Source: JANQIV01 sp050117315
Lineage (GTDB): Bacteria > Bacteroidota > Ignavibacteria > Ignavibacteriales > Melioribacteraceae
Reading direction: 5' to 3'
NCBI GenBank assembly: GCA_050117315.1
Contig: JASFMY010000014.1
Span: forward strand, 13,198 to 77,197
DNA: 64,000 nt
Each line of letters begins with the position of its first letter. Position 1 is the stretch's first letter. Shown here one piece after another: positions 36,591 through 45,101 of this stretch. A model generated the notes under the pieces. The model was not told the origin of the DNA, ran no database searches, and saw only the letters and a program-made list of their open reading frames with translations. The translations under genes and the position numbers were made by a program.

Positions 36591-36734
36591 TCAGCAAAAT
36601 TGTACATGCGTATACTTATATTTAATATAATCAAGGGGTAATTCATAAATCATTAGATAGTCTTTCTTCTTTACCGTTATAAATACCTTCCCTATTTCTA
36701 CTGTAGCCCTAATATTTCCTCTAGTTTTTGTGGT
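36591..36734 (-). pseudogene. Possible orphan gene fragment
   Basis: A 47-codon stretch between two stops looks coding-like (RATVEIGKVFITVKKKDYLM...) but has no start codon and no family I recognise. A second short frame (27 codons) overlaps its 3' end in another phase. It lies in the gap between the kinase and the PAS protein and may be what is left of a displaced gene. Confidence 0.2.
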
Positions 36735-36804
36735 CTATTAAATAAATTTAATGATATTTCACTCATTTTAATTCAAAAATTCAAGATGCGTTCTCAGCTC
36801 TGGT

Positions 36805-38931
36805 TTAGGCTGAATCTTCTTCCTTGGGAATTCTGTATTTTTTAGGCAGTGATAATTTTTCGCAAAGATTATTTACCTCTTCTTTCAGTTCAATCATTCT
36901 CATCTCCCGACCTACCATAGCCCTGTTAAATCTTTCCAGTTCATCAATTTTTTTATTTAATTCTTTCTCTGCATTTTTTTGTTCAGAGATATCAACGAGT
37001 GAGGACATTATCGCAATTGGTTTATTGTCCGAATTATAAATCAGGTTAGCCCAAAACCGGGTACAAAAAAAAGAGCCGTTCTTTTTCTTTGCAATAAACT
37101 CTCCTGTTAATGAACCTTTTTTTTCCAAAGACGATATAACAGATTGAACTTCTTCAGGATTTTTCCAAAACTCTAAAACATTTCTACCGATTACTTCGTT
37201 CTCATCTTCGTAGCCCCACATTTGTAAGAGAGATTTGTTTACGAAACTAACTTTTTTATTAAGATCAGTAAACGCTATTGCATTGATTGTAGATGAAATG
37301 GCATGGTCTTTAATTTTTAATTCTTCTTCAGCTTTTTTACGATCGGTAATATCGATATGAAAACCTAATGCCCTAATCGGTTTACCGTTTACATCTCTTT
37401 TATATATTTTGCCCCAATTTAGCACCCACTGGTATTCACCCCTCGCATTTTTTAACCTTTGTTCTATTTTGAAATGAGGGGTTCTCCCTTTTTCATGTTG
37501 CTCTTGAATTTTCTCAACGTATTCTATTTCATCCGGGTGTGTTATTGTTTTCCAAAACTCCAAGGTATCATTTATATCTTCGCAGCGATATCCCAGCATA
37601 GCTGCCCACTCTTTACTTCTATAAACCTTACCTGTTATATAATCTTGATCCCAGTATGCAATCCCTGCGCCTTCAAACGCAAGGTTTAATTTTTTTTCAT
37701 TTTCTCTGACCTCTTTTTCAATTTCTTTCTGTTTTGTTATATCAACACCTATAATTAAGCCTGCTTCTTCACCGTCATAGTTAATTGGAACAGAGGTTGA
37801 ATCAACAAAGATCACTGATCCGTCTTGCCTAACCATTTTTAATTCAACAGCTTCGTTAAATTTTCCTTCCTTAATATTTTTCGCTCTCTTATTTACAAGG
37901 TCGATAGCCTCAGGGCCTACTGAAGTAAGGTTTGATCTACCGATTACTTCTTCAGGCTTTCTGAAACCCAGCATATTCGCAGCTGCATGGTTGGCAAAAA
38001 CATATTTTTCTTTTTTAGTAATCAATATTGCACTTGGAGATGAATCAACTACGGTTTTATATTTTTGTTCGCTTTCAACCAGTTTTCTATTAGACTCTTT
38101 TAACAGCTTCTCATTTTCCCTTTCTAGCGTAATATCTCTAGAAATACCAATTATACCTATTAGTTTCCCGTTTTCATCAGTAATCGGTGAATCAATTACA
38201 TGTGCTAAAAATTCGGAACCGTCCTTTTTCTGCACTAAAAAGTCACCTTCCCAAATTTTCCCTTTGCCTAACTTTTTAAGAACTAATTCTACTTTACCTT
38301 TTGTTAATTTTGATGGTGCTACTTCAGTAATTTTTTCACCTAAAACTTCATTTCTCCGCCATCCATAAATCTTTTCAGCCATTTTTCCCCAATAAATTAT
38401 CTTCCCTTTGGTGTTCGTTGCAATTACGGCAAGATTTGCGGAATCAAGAATTTTTGCTCTTAATTTTATCTCTTCGTTGGTTTTTATTCGCTCTGTTACG
38501 TTTTGGAAAGTACAGTGGGTTCTCTTTACTTTTCCATTTTTATAATATTCTATGCTTCCATTGGCAATAACAAAAATTGTTTCATTATTCTTTTTTACTA
38601 ATTTTAGTTCTATATCCTTTGGGCAGGTTCTCGCTTTAGATTTTGCAAAACTCTTTTCAAATCTTTTTTCCCACTTTTTGTTTATAAACTCATCAAACGA
38701 TTTATTAATAACTTCACTTTTTTTATATCCTAGTACAGCAAGGAATTCACTATTTACCTTTTTTAAAGTACCTTTTGAGTTAAGTGAAAAATACGGGATT
38801 GGCAAATCTTCAAAACTTAAGTTATTTTTCGATGCAATTTCCTTTTTTATTTTCTCAAGTTCTTTCTTTAGTTTTTCATTTAACTTTATCAGCTCATAAC
38901 CAGAATACTTTTCATCTAATATATTAGTCAT
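36805..38931 (-). CDS. Multi-PAS sensor protein without a kinase domain
   Basis: A 708-residue protein made of about five PAS/PAC S-box domains in a row (about 38-148, 155-275, 288-405, 415-535, 540-660), each ending with the typical DIT(E/D) signature (NVTERI, DITLERE, DITKQKE, DITDRKK, DISEQKN). The C-terminus is a helical stretch ELERFNRAMVGREMRMIELK ending at residue 708 where PAS kinases normally start their HisKA domain. No H-box or ATPase follows, and the frame ends cleanly. It probably signals by binding a partner, such as the kinase encoded 375 bases away. Confidence 0.85.
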   Translation of the reverse strand: MTNILDEKYSGYELIKLNEKLKKELEKIKKEIASKNNLSFEDLPIPYFSLNSKGTLKKVNSEFLAVLGYKKSEVINKSFDEFINKKWEKRFEKSFAKSKARTCPKDIELKLVKKNNETIFVIANGSIEYYKNGKVKRTHCTFQNVTERIKTNEEIKLRAKILDSANLAVIATNTKGKIIYWGKMAEKIYGWRRNEVLGEKITEVAPSKLTKGKVELVLKKLGKGKIWEGDFLVQKKDGSEFLAHVIDSPITDENGKLIGIIGISRDITLERENEKLLKESNRKLVESEQKYKTVVDSSPSAILITKKEKYVFANHAAANMLGFRKPEEVIGRSNLTSVGPEAIDLVNKRAKNIKEGKFNEAVELKMVRQDGSVIFVDSTSVPINYDGEEAGLIIGVDITKQKEIEKEVRENEKKLNLAFEGAGIAYWDQDYITGKVYRSKEWAAMLGYRCEDINDTLEFWKTITHPDEIEYVEKIQEQHEKGRTPHFKIEQRLKNARGEYQWVLNWGKIYKRDVNGKPIRALGFHIDITDRKKAEEELKIKDHAISSTINAIAFTDLNKKVSFVNKSLLQMWGYEDENEVIGRNVLEFWKNPEEVQSVISSLEKKGSLTGEFIAKKKNGSFFCTRFWANLIYNSDNKPIAIMSSLVDISEQKNAEKELNKKIDELERFNRAMVGREMRMIELKEEVNNLCEKLSLPKKYRIPKEEDSA

Positions 38932-39107
38932 TTTTTATCAAAATTAAATTTATCAGTTATTGGATATAGCAAATCTTTCAAGAAAATAGTTAATTTCAAT
39001 TTAATAAAAAATATTATAGCGAAGTTTAGCAGCTTGTTGAGGATAAAGCAACCAATTAGTGCGACAAATAAAACAACAACCTGATTTAGTAGAATACTGC
39101 CAAGCAT

Positions 39108-39533
39108 TTACAATATCGTAAATGCCCTGCAGGTATTTTCTTTTCCCGGTGACAATGTATATTCAACCAGAACAGAGACAATTCCGCCGGATGAAAAATC
39201 TTTTGCAAAATTTACGAGCAGCACCGGGCTGTCGGAACTCCATCCACTGCCGTGAATCAACAAAACACATGGCTTCAAACCGGGTAAGTTTTCTTTTGAA
39301 GTATAAATATCTAAACAAAGCTCCCTTATACCGTTGGAAGAATAAACAATGTCTTTGAACAATTCGTAGTTATTGTACGTATCGCTTTCTACGAATTCAG
39401 CATAAGGGTAGTTTTTAATAATTTTATTGTAGGCACATGTTAAGCTATATGAGGTATCTTTTGGGAACCCTTTGGCATAATCAAATTGCAATTGTAGAGC
39501 ATTCAATATCGACGGTAGTATAAACTTGAGCAA
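39108..39533 (-). pseudogene. Esterase (alpha/beta hydrolase) remnant with frameshift
   Basis: The protein reads like carbohydrate esterases of polysaccharide loci: YSSNGIRELCLDIYTSK then the oxyanion loop VLLIHGSGW and VEYTLSPG. After SPG the frame diverges (KENTCRAFTIL and stop), while another frame on the same strand continues KYLQGIYDIVNA, which is the normal follow-on of this family. So one indel near 39136-39140 and loss of the catalytic C-terminal half kill it. The start is a TTG and is uncertain. It lies at the end of the uronate locus, right after the Gfo/Idh gene. Confidence 0.7.
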
Positions 39534-39559
39534 TTTGCATAATTACCTGTCAATGGTTA

Positions 39560-40540
39560 TTAAGTTTTATTTAAGATCTGATCTATTAGCCAATTAGTCC
39601 TAGCTGCTGTAACGCCTGTACTTGGACATTTCCCGTTTCCTGTTAATTCATCAACAACAGTTTGAATTAAAGGCTGCTGCACATGATCGGGAAACGGTTC
39701 AGTAATTTCAAACTTTTGCAAAGGAGTTATAACTCTAATAGGGTTTTGTTCAAATGTAGAAAAAGTAATTGAACCTTTACTTCCTATTACTTCAACTTGA
39801 TCTTTTTCCAAATTTTTATTTACACAGAACGACCATATCCCTGACCCTTCAATTCCATTTTCAAATTCAAACAAAGCAGAAACATAATCTTCAACTTTGT
39901 ATAAGCCGCCAAGGTTTTTTGTTCTGTTTGCAATTTTTTTTATCTGCCCAAAAACATAATTTAAAAAATCAAATTGGTGAGACGCTAAGTCAACAAAATA
40001 ACCGCCCCCGGCAATTTCTTTTTTTAGCCGCCAGGGCAAGTTTTCTTTTTGGTAATCTTCTTCTCCTGGGGGTATGAATAAATTGATATTTACAAATTGA
40101 ATATCGCCGATGGTACCTTCTTCAATTAACTTTTTAACTCTAACAAATAAGGACAGACATCTTCTATAATATGCAACAAACAATTTCACATTATTTCTTT
40201 TACAAGCATTAATCATGTTCATACATTGCTTATGCGAGACCGCCATAGGCTTTTCTACATAAACGGGTTTACCGGCTTCTGCAATCTTAATTGTATATTC
40301 TGCATGTGATCCCGGCGGAGTAGCAATGTACACAGCATTAACATCCGGGTCATTTATTAAGTCGTCGGCATTGGAATACCACTTCGGCACTTTATGCCTT
40401 TCAGCATAATCTTTTGCTTTCTGAGAATTTCTTCTCATTACGGCTATGAGTTCCGAGTTTTCTACTTTATTAAAAGCCGGACCGCTTTTTACCTCCGTTA
40501 CATCACCACAACCAATTATGCCCCATTTAACTTTTTGCAT
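39560..40540 (-). CDS. Gfo/Idh/MocA family oxidoreductase
   Basis: A 326-residue NAD(P)-dependent sugar dehydrogenase-type enzyme. The N-terminal Rossmann motif WGIIGCGDVTEVK and the EKPMAVS motif near residue 95 are standard; the C-terminal half is the beta-sheet substrate domain. The substrate cannot be read off, but its place at the end of the uronate locus suggests a sugar or uronate derivative. It is separated from kduD by about 650 bases with hairpins and repeats, so it likely has its own promoter. Confidence 0.85.
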   Translation of the reverse strand: MQKVKWGIIGCGDVTEVKSGPAFNKVENSELIAVMRRNSQKAKDYAERHKVPKWYSNADDLINDPDVNAVYIATPPGSHAEYTIKIAEAGKPVYVEKPMAVSHKQCMNMINACKRNNVKLFVAYYRRCLSLFVRVKKLIEEGTIGDIQFVNINLFIPPGEEDYQKENLPWRLKKEIAGGGYFVDLASHQFDFLNYVFGQIKKIANRTKNLGGLYKVEDYVSALFEFENGIEGSGIWSFCVNKNLEKDQVEVIGSKGSITFSTFEQNPIRVITPLQKFEITEPFPDHVQQPLIQTVVDELTGNGKCPSTGVTAARTNWLIDQILNKT

Positions 40541-40629
40541 TTTTAAATCTTGTGAATATTATTTTTTAAAAACATTTTTTGTAAGGCTTTAAATTAAGCA
40601 TCACATATTACCTGAACCTATGGAAAATA

Positions 40630-40680
40630 AAAAAGTGATTTTGAATTAAATGTAAGAAACATTTTTCAAAATCACTTTTT
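40630..40680 (-). terminator. Long hairpin with T-run downstream of kduD
   Basis: AAAAAGTGATTTTGAA (40630-40645) and its exact reverse complement (40665-40680) form a 16-base stem with a further 5-base inner pairing (AAATG/CATTT). On the minus strand it ends in a T-run. It lies about 500 bases past kduD and 90 bases upstream of the Gfo/Idh start, so it could stop the kdu operon transcript or act in the leader of the next gene. Confidence 0.55.
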
Positions 40681-40703
40681 ATATGTAGTTAAGTTATAAT
40701 TAG

Positions 40704-40835
40704 AGTTTCTGCAAAATTAGATATCTAAACGTTTTTCGAGCGTTTTTTGCGAGAAATCTTATTCCCCTGAGAAAAGAAAGATTTCTTACCAAAAAAACGG
40801 GTTCGAAATGACGATTTTTTTATTTTGCAGAAACT
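40704..40835. mobile_element. MITE-like element with 14-base terminal inverted repeats
   Basis: AGTTTCTGCAAAAT (40704-40717) and ATTTTGCAGAAACT (40822-40835) are perfect inverted repeats, 104 bases apart. Inside lies another dyad (AGAAATCTT ... AAGATTTCT). There is no open frame. Size and ends suggest a miniature non-autonomous element or an RNA fold; no target duplication was found. Confidence 0.5.
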
Positions 40836-40902
40836 TTAATGTTCATGCCGTCATTTTTAGAACGTATGAACAAATTTTTCAAAGAAACAATTTTTAAGTG
40901 AT

Positions 40903-41118
40903 ATGGAACATTTGTTCTAAGGCTCCCCGGTACGTCTGTCTACCTTGGGAGATTTGTTCCAATGCTCACCACTACGGTTTTCTTCATTGGAAGATTTGTT
41001 CCAACGCTCACCACTACGGTTTCTTGGTTGGAAGATTTGTTCCAAGGTTCCCCCGTGTGTCTTGCTTGGAAGATTTGTTCCACCCTTCACCGGTGTATTT
41101 TGTCCGGAACATATGTTT
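40903..41118. repeat. Tandem array of six dyad-symmetric elements
   Basis: Six copies of a dyad with the consensus TTGGAAGATTTGTTCCAA occur at about 40903, 40945, 40987, 41028, 41066 and 41104. Steps are 42, 42, 41, 38 and about 38 bases. The 6-base arms (TTGGAA/TTCCAA) flank a 6-base ATTTG core; the outer copies are the most changed. The intervening 20-24 bases also partly repeat (for example CTCACCACTACGG twice). This is not a CRISPR: repeats are short, degenerate and spacers are related. It could be a cluster of protein-binding sites or a phase-variable/slippage tract. Confidence 0.8.
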
Positions 41119-41186
41119 ACGTGTGATTATAAATAAGAATTTCAAATAAGTTTTCTAAACCCCTTTTTGGTTATTACCTTAAACAC

Positions 41187-41948
41187 TTACCTGCCCATCC
41201 AGCCGCCGTCAACTGTAACAATACTGCCATTGAGGTAACTGGAAGCGTCCGAACTTAGGAATACAACAGTACCCATAAGGTCTTCGGGGGTTCCCCATCT
41301 TCCGGCAGGTATTCTATCAAGAATAGCTTTATTGCGAACAGCATCTTCCCTTAAAGCTTTTGTGTTGTCGGTTGCAATATAACCGGGAGCAATACCGTTT
41401 ATCGTAACGCCTTTACCAGCCCATTCGTTTGCAAAAGCCATAACCAACTGCTTAACTCCGCCTTTTGAAGCGGCATATCCCGGCACGGTAATTCCGCCCT
41501 GGAAAGAGAGCAAAGAAGCAATAAATACAATCTTGCCGTATCCTCTTTCAACCATCTTTTTACCGAATTCGCGGGTAAGCACAAACTGCGAAGAGAGGTT
41601 GACTTCAATTACTTTGTCCCAGTATTCATCAGGATGTTCTGCTATAGGTTTACGCAAAATTGTTCCTGCATTGTTAACAAGTATATCAACCTGCGGAAAA
41701 TCTTTATCGACATCTTCAACAAATTTGTAAAGAGAATCCCTGTCCGAGAAATCCGAGCAATATGATTTGAATTTCCTGCCGTTGCTTTCAACAATTTCTT
41801 TAGTTTCTTCAAAGTCAGATTCATATGAAACGCCTATAATATCTGCACCGGCTTCTGCCAAAGCCTTTGCATAATATTTGCCGATTCCTTTATTTGATCC
41901 AGTTACAATTGCAGTTTTACCGTCGAGTTTAAACTTATCAAGTATCAT
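41187..41948 (-). CDS. kduD: 2-deoxy-D-gluconate 3-dehydrogenase / DKII reductase
   Basis: A 253-residue SDR that reduces 2,5-diketo-3-deoxygluconate (DKII) to KDG. The NAD motif TGSNKGIGKYY is near residue 15, NNAGT follows, and the catalytic YAASKGG is near 150. The start is taken at the ATG with AGAGGAA upstream; a five-codon longer frame is possible. It ends the kdgF-kduI-kduD part of the operon. Confidence 0.93.
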   Translation of the reverse strand: MILDKFKLDGKTAIVTGSNKGIGKYYAKALAEAGADIIGVSYESDFEETKEIVESNGRKFKSYCSDFSDRDSLYKFVEDVDKDFPQVDILVNNAGTILRKPIAEHPDEYWDKVIEVNLSSQFVLTREFGKKMVERGYGKIVFIASLLSFQGGITVPGYAASKGGVKQLVMAFANEWAGKGVTINGIAPGYIATDNTKALREDAVRNKAILDRIPAGRWGTPEDLMGTVVFLSSDASSYLNGSIVTVDGGWMGR

Positions 41949-41969
41949 GTTATTCCTCTTCATTAAAAT

Positions 41970-42800
41970 TTAATTTAAGTCTTTCATATCCACCCAGTCC
42001 ATATCGTCGAACTCCTGGTTCTCTCCGCCCATCGCCCAGATAAACGAATAATTTGATGTACCTGAACCGGAGTGAATTGAATAACTCGGCGACAATACGG
42101 CCTGCTCGTTTCTAATAATTATATGTTTTGTTTCCGTTGGTTTACCGATTAAGTGAAGAACAACCGCATCTTCAGGGAGATTAAAATACATATAAATTTC
42201 GGAACGTCTCTGATGGGTATGAACCGGCATTGTATTCCATACGGAACCTTCATTGAGTTCTGTTAATCCCATTACAAGCTGGCATGATTTTATTCCGTCG
42301 GGAAAGATATATTTATAAATTGTTCTTTCGTTTGAAGTAGCAAGACTGCCCAGATGAACCGGAGTTGCATCCTCAAAACTTGCGTGCTTCGTCGGAAATT
42401 CCGCATGTGCCGGATAGCTTACAAAGTAATATTTTGAAGGATTAGCAGAGTTCAAACTTTTGAAAACTATTTTCTTCGATCCTCTTCCAACATAAAGAGC
42501 ATCTTTATGTTTCATCGAATAGGTTTTGTCGTCTACTACAACTTCACCTTCGCCGCCGATATTGATTATCCCAAGTTCTCTCCGTTCGCAGAAATAGTCT
42601 GCCGCCATTTCTTTCTTTGATGCTTTTAATTCAAGCTCTCCGTCAACAGGCACTGCAGAGCCGGTAATAGATCTGTCAATATCGCTGTAAACAAGTGTAA
42701 TATTATCTTTTTCAAACAACTCTATTAAAAAGGATTTTTTTAGATCCTCTGTAACCATTCCCCTGAATCCTTTTTCATCGGGTGAATATCTTACATCCAT
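41970..42800 (-). CDS. kduI: 5-dehydro-4-deoxy-D-glucuronate isomerase
   Basis: Converts DKI (4-deoxy-L-threo-5-hexosulose uronate) to DKII in pectin breakdown. The 276-residue protein has the double-cupin layout and the zinc-ligand set H194, H196, E201 (VHTHQRRSEIYMYF) and H243 (SIHSGSG). The C-terminus FDDMDWVDMKDL is like KduI of enterobacteria. It is 21 bases upstream of kduD. Confidence 0.96.
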   Translation of the reverse strand: MDVRYSPDEKGFRGMVTEDLKKSFLIELFEKDNITLVYSDIDRSITGSAVPVDGELELKASKKEMAADYFCERRELGIINIGGEGEVVVDDKTYSMKHKDALYVGRGSKKIVFKSLNSANPSKYYFVSYPAHAEFPTKHASFEDATPVHLGSLATSNERTIYKYIFPDGIKSCQLVMGLTELNEGSVWNTMPVHTHQRRSEIYMYFNLPEDAVVLHLIGKPTETKHIIIRNEQAVLSPSYSIHSGSGTSNYSFIWAMGGENQEFDDMDWVDMKDLN

Positions 42801-42817
42801 TTTTTTCTCCTTTGTTC

Positions 42818-43162
42818 TTATTCTAAAAAATCATCTCTTTTAGGATTGAATACATCAATTAGCATTCCTTCTTCAATATTAACTACTCCGTGTTTTTTAT
42901 TTGAAGGCACGAAGAAAGAATCGCCTGCTCTTAAAGTTTCTGTATTCCCGTCAATTGTAACTTCAAAAATTCCGCTTTCAACGTATGTAGTCTGGCTGTG
43001 CGGATGACTGTGTTCGGCAGCAACAGTGCCGGTTTCGAAAAGTACTTTCACCATCATTAGATTATCATCATAGCCGGTAATTTTACGTTTTAATCCGCCG
43101 CCGAGATCTGTCCAGTCGTTTTCACAGTTTTTAAAGAATATTTCATTTTTAAAGGTCATCAC
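42818..43162 (-). CDS. kdgF: Cupin KdgF, unsaturated uronate ring opener
   Basis: A 114-residue single cupin: AEHSHPHSQTTYVESGIFEV, then KKHGVVN supplying a third metal histidine. KdgF-type cupins turn 4,5-unsaturated galacturonate into the open-chain DKI that KduI uses. The order kdgF-kduI-kduD supports this. Metal-ligand numbering is inferred. Confidence 0.85.
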   Translation of the reverse strand: MMTFKNEIFFKNCENDWTDLGGGLKRKITGYDDNLMMVKVLFETGTVAAEHSHPHSQTTYVESGIFEVTIDGNTETLRAGDSFFVPSNKKHGVVNIEEGMLIDVFNPKRDDFLE

Positions 43163-43176
43163 GCTAGTCCTTAATC

Positions 43177-43812
43177 CTAAAATTGAATATTATCAACAAT
43201 AGTTTTTGCATTTTCAGTAAGCACGCCATAGTTTTCTTCTTGTATTGCTTTTTTATCAAGTAAAGAACTACCAACACCTACAGCACACGCGCCGGATTTA
43301 ATCCAATCTCCCGCATTGGTTAAAGATACTCCGCCGGTCGGCATAATCTTTAAATGAGGCAACGGAGCTTTTATTGCTTTAAAGTATTTCATACCGAGAA
43401 CATCAGCCGGAAAGACTTTGACTATATCTGCGCCCAATCCAACGGCATGCTGGATTTCGGTAGGTGAAAATGCGCCAGGCATTACGGGTAAATTTTTGCC
43501 CAGGGTATACTTGATTACTTCTTCATTTATCATTGGAGATACAATATAGTTTGCTCCGCTTTCTATTGATTTTGCGGCCATTTCTGCATTTAACACCGAA
43601 CCGGCTCCTACTAATGCATCATTACCGAATTCTTTACATAAGTTTTCAATACAGTTATAAGGTTCCGGAGTTGTTAGAGTCAATTCAATAATTGTGACTC
43701 CGCCTTTCATTATTGCTTCTACTACATTGATAACTTTTGAAGCATCATTTAATCTTATTACGGCTACTACTTTTTTGTCGAGTACAGTATCTAGTGTTTC
43801 TTGTTTTGTCAT
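43177..43812 (-). CDS. eda: KDPG/KHG aldolase
   Basis: Cleaves 2-keto-3-deoxy-6-phosphogluconate to pyruvate and glyceraldehyde-3-phosphate. The 211-residue class I aldolase has E43 (IIELTLTTPEP) and the Schiff-base lysine K132 (DIVKVFPADVLG), and the phosphate loop MPTGGVSL. It is the last step of the uronate route here. Confidence 0.94.
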   Translation of the reverse strand: MTKQETLDTVLDKKVVAVIRLNDASKVINVVEAIMKGGVTIIELTLTTPEPYNCIENLCKEFGNDALVGAGSVLNAEMAAKSIESGANYIVSPMINEEVIKYTLGKNLPVMPGAFSPTEIQHAVGLGADIVKVFPADVLGMKYFKAIKAPLPHLKIMPTGGVSLTNAGDWIKSGACAVGVGSSLLDKKAIQEENYGVLTENAKTIVDNIQF

Positions 43813-43848
43813 TTTTTATCCCTAAAATTATTAATAGAACGCAGATTA

Positions 43849-43894
43849 TTATGATAATTATGATTTCCGCTGATTTAAATCATAATTATCATAA
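43849..43894. repeat. 17-base perfect inverted repeat upstream of eda
   Basis: TTATGATAATTATGATT (43849-43865) is repeated in inverted form at 43878-43894 with a 12-base loop. It lies 37-82 bases upstream of the eda start, in the gap after the DUF4861 gene. It may be an mRNA hairpin or a regulator site. AACGCAGAT just before it is shared with the palindrome at 1149. Confidence 0.7.
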
Positions 43895-43957
43895 AAAACT
43901 GCTCATGCCTGCAAGACAGCTTCTATTATCTATTATTGTTGAATTTTATTAGCACTT

Positions 43958-45088
43958 TCAATTTATTACTATCACAACAGGATTCAAAATACTTTTCTTA
44001 AAGTCTTTTAAGTATTTCCGCCATTCTTTATCAGATTTAATTTCATCAGCTTTGTCCCAGCAGGCACCTGCATAATAAATATTTTTTTCCGTCAAACTTT
44101 GAGAAATATACAAATGAGTACTGTCTTCAACTATTTGTAAATCCGACGGGTTAATTGATAATGCCCCAGTACCTATTCCACCGTTTTCTTTATTGTCTGT
44201 CATATCTCCCCAAAGAGAAATTACGGAATTCTTAAAACTGCTGCTTGATTTGGTTCTGTTTGTTTTCACGAGGCCAAATACAAAAGCTGCATCAGAAGGA
44301 GCGCTTTCATATACTGCTTCAATTTTATTTAATTGTGAACCTGCATCCATAGTAACAACTTTTTGTTCTGTTACTTTTTGTTCATTAACTTCAAATTCAT
44401 AATTCAATTGAAATGCTAATCTCAAAGGACCGTTAGCCAAAATTTTATAAGTTTTATAAACGCCGGATTGATATAGTTTGCCGTCAACCTTTAACGCGGA
44501 ACCGCCGCAGCCCAAAGATTTACCCACGGAAAAGAAATCCGCTCCTTCACCGTTATCGTCGTGATATGAAGAAACTCCTTCTTCTTCAAGCCTGTACCAT
44601 TTATCAACAATTAAATAAGAAACGCTTTTAGACCAAACATCAATGCCGTTATCAACTTCTGCTGCAAGAGGCGGACCATACATTCTGAATGCGGCCTTAT
44701 CACTTTCCCATGCAATATCTTCCCTGCCTTCAACAAACTTTGCATAAACTTTAGATTCGAACTCAGGTTTTTCTCCGGCAGTTTTTACAGTATATTCTTT
44801 TTGTTCACCTTCCGAAAAGCTATCCTGGAATAAAAGCAAATCAAATTCGCCGTTAAAATCGGAATCATATAATTGGCTTATTAAAACAGAATTATCATTT
44901 CCTAAAACAGTAATTTTTTCAACGTCTTTAATTTTACTTTTCTCAAGTAACTGCTGCAAATCAACTTCAACAACCTGATCCGCTTTGTTTTGTTTACTAT
45001 TATTTGTTACAGTAACACTAATTGATTGAGCAAATAATGTTGATGTTATGAGTAATAAAACAAACGTAAAGTTAATTTTTGTTTTCAT
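43958..45088 (-). CDS. Secreted DUF4861-type protein of uronate loci
   Basis: A 376-residue protein with a signal peptide (FVLLLITSTLFAQS). The body (ISVTVTNNSKQNKADQVVEVDL ... MYGPPLAAEVDNGIDVWSKSVSYLIVDKWY ... YHDDNGEGADFF) matches the DUF4861 pattern that recurs beside pectin and alginate genes of Bacteroidota. No catalytic activity is known to me. Its site between uxuA and eda, and its secretion, suggest binding or processing of uronate oligomers outside the cytoplasm. Confidence 0.75.
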   Translation of the reverse strand: MKTKINFTFVLLLITSTLFAQSISVTVTNNSKQNKADQVVEVDLQQLLEKSKIKDVEKITVLGNDNSVLISQLYDSDFNGEFDLLLFQDSFSEGEQKEYTVKTAGEKPEFESKVYAKFVEGREDIAWESDKAAFRMYGPPLAAEVDNGIDVWSKSVSYLIVDKWYRLEEEGVSSYHDDNGEGADFFSVGKSLGCGGSALKVDGKLYQSGVYKTYKILANGPLRLAFQLNYEFEVNEQKVTEQKVVTMDAGSQLNKIEAVYESAPSDAAFVFGLVKTNRTKSSSSFKNSVISLWGDMTDNKENGGIGTGALSINPSDLQIVEDSTHLYISQSLTEKNIYYAGACWDKADEIKSDKEWRKYLKDFKKSILNPVVIVIN

Positions 45089-45101
45089 TTTTTATTGTGA
45101 T

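Noticed and set aside
40903..41118. Possible CRISPR array
   Set aside because: Repeats are only 18 bases, degenerate at the ends and palindromic, spacers are partly repeated themselves, and there are no cas genes.
40898..41149. Plus-strand frame of 83 codons with repeated WKICSNAHHYGFL-like units
   Set aside because: It is the translation of the tandem dyad array; the 42-base period is a multiple of three only for the first units, later units change frame, and there is no ribosome-binding site or known family.
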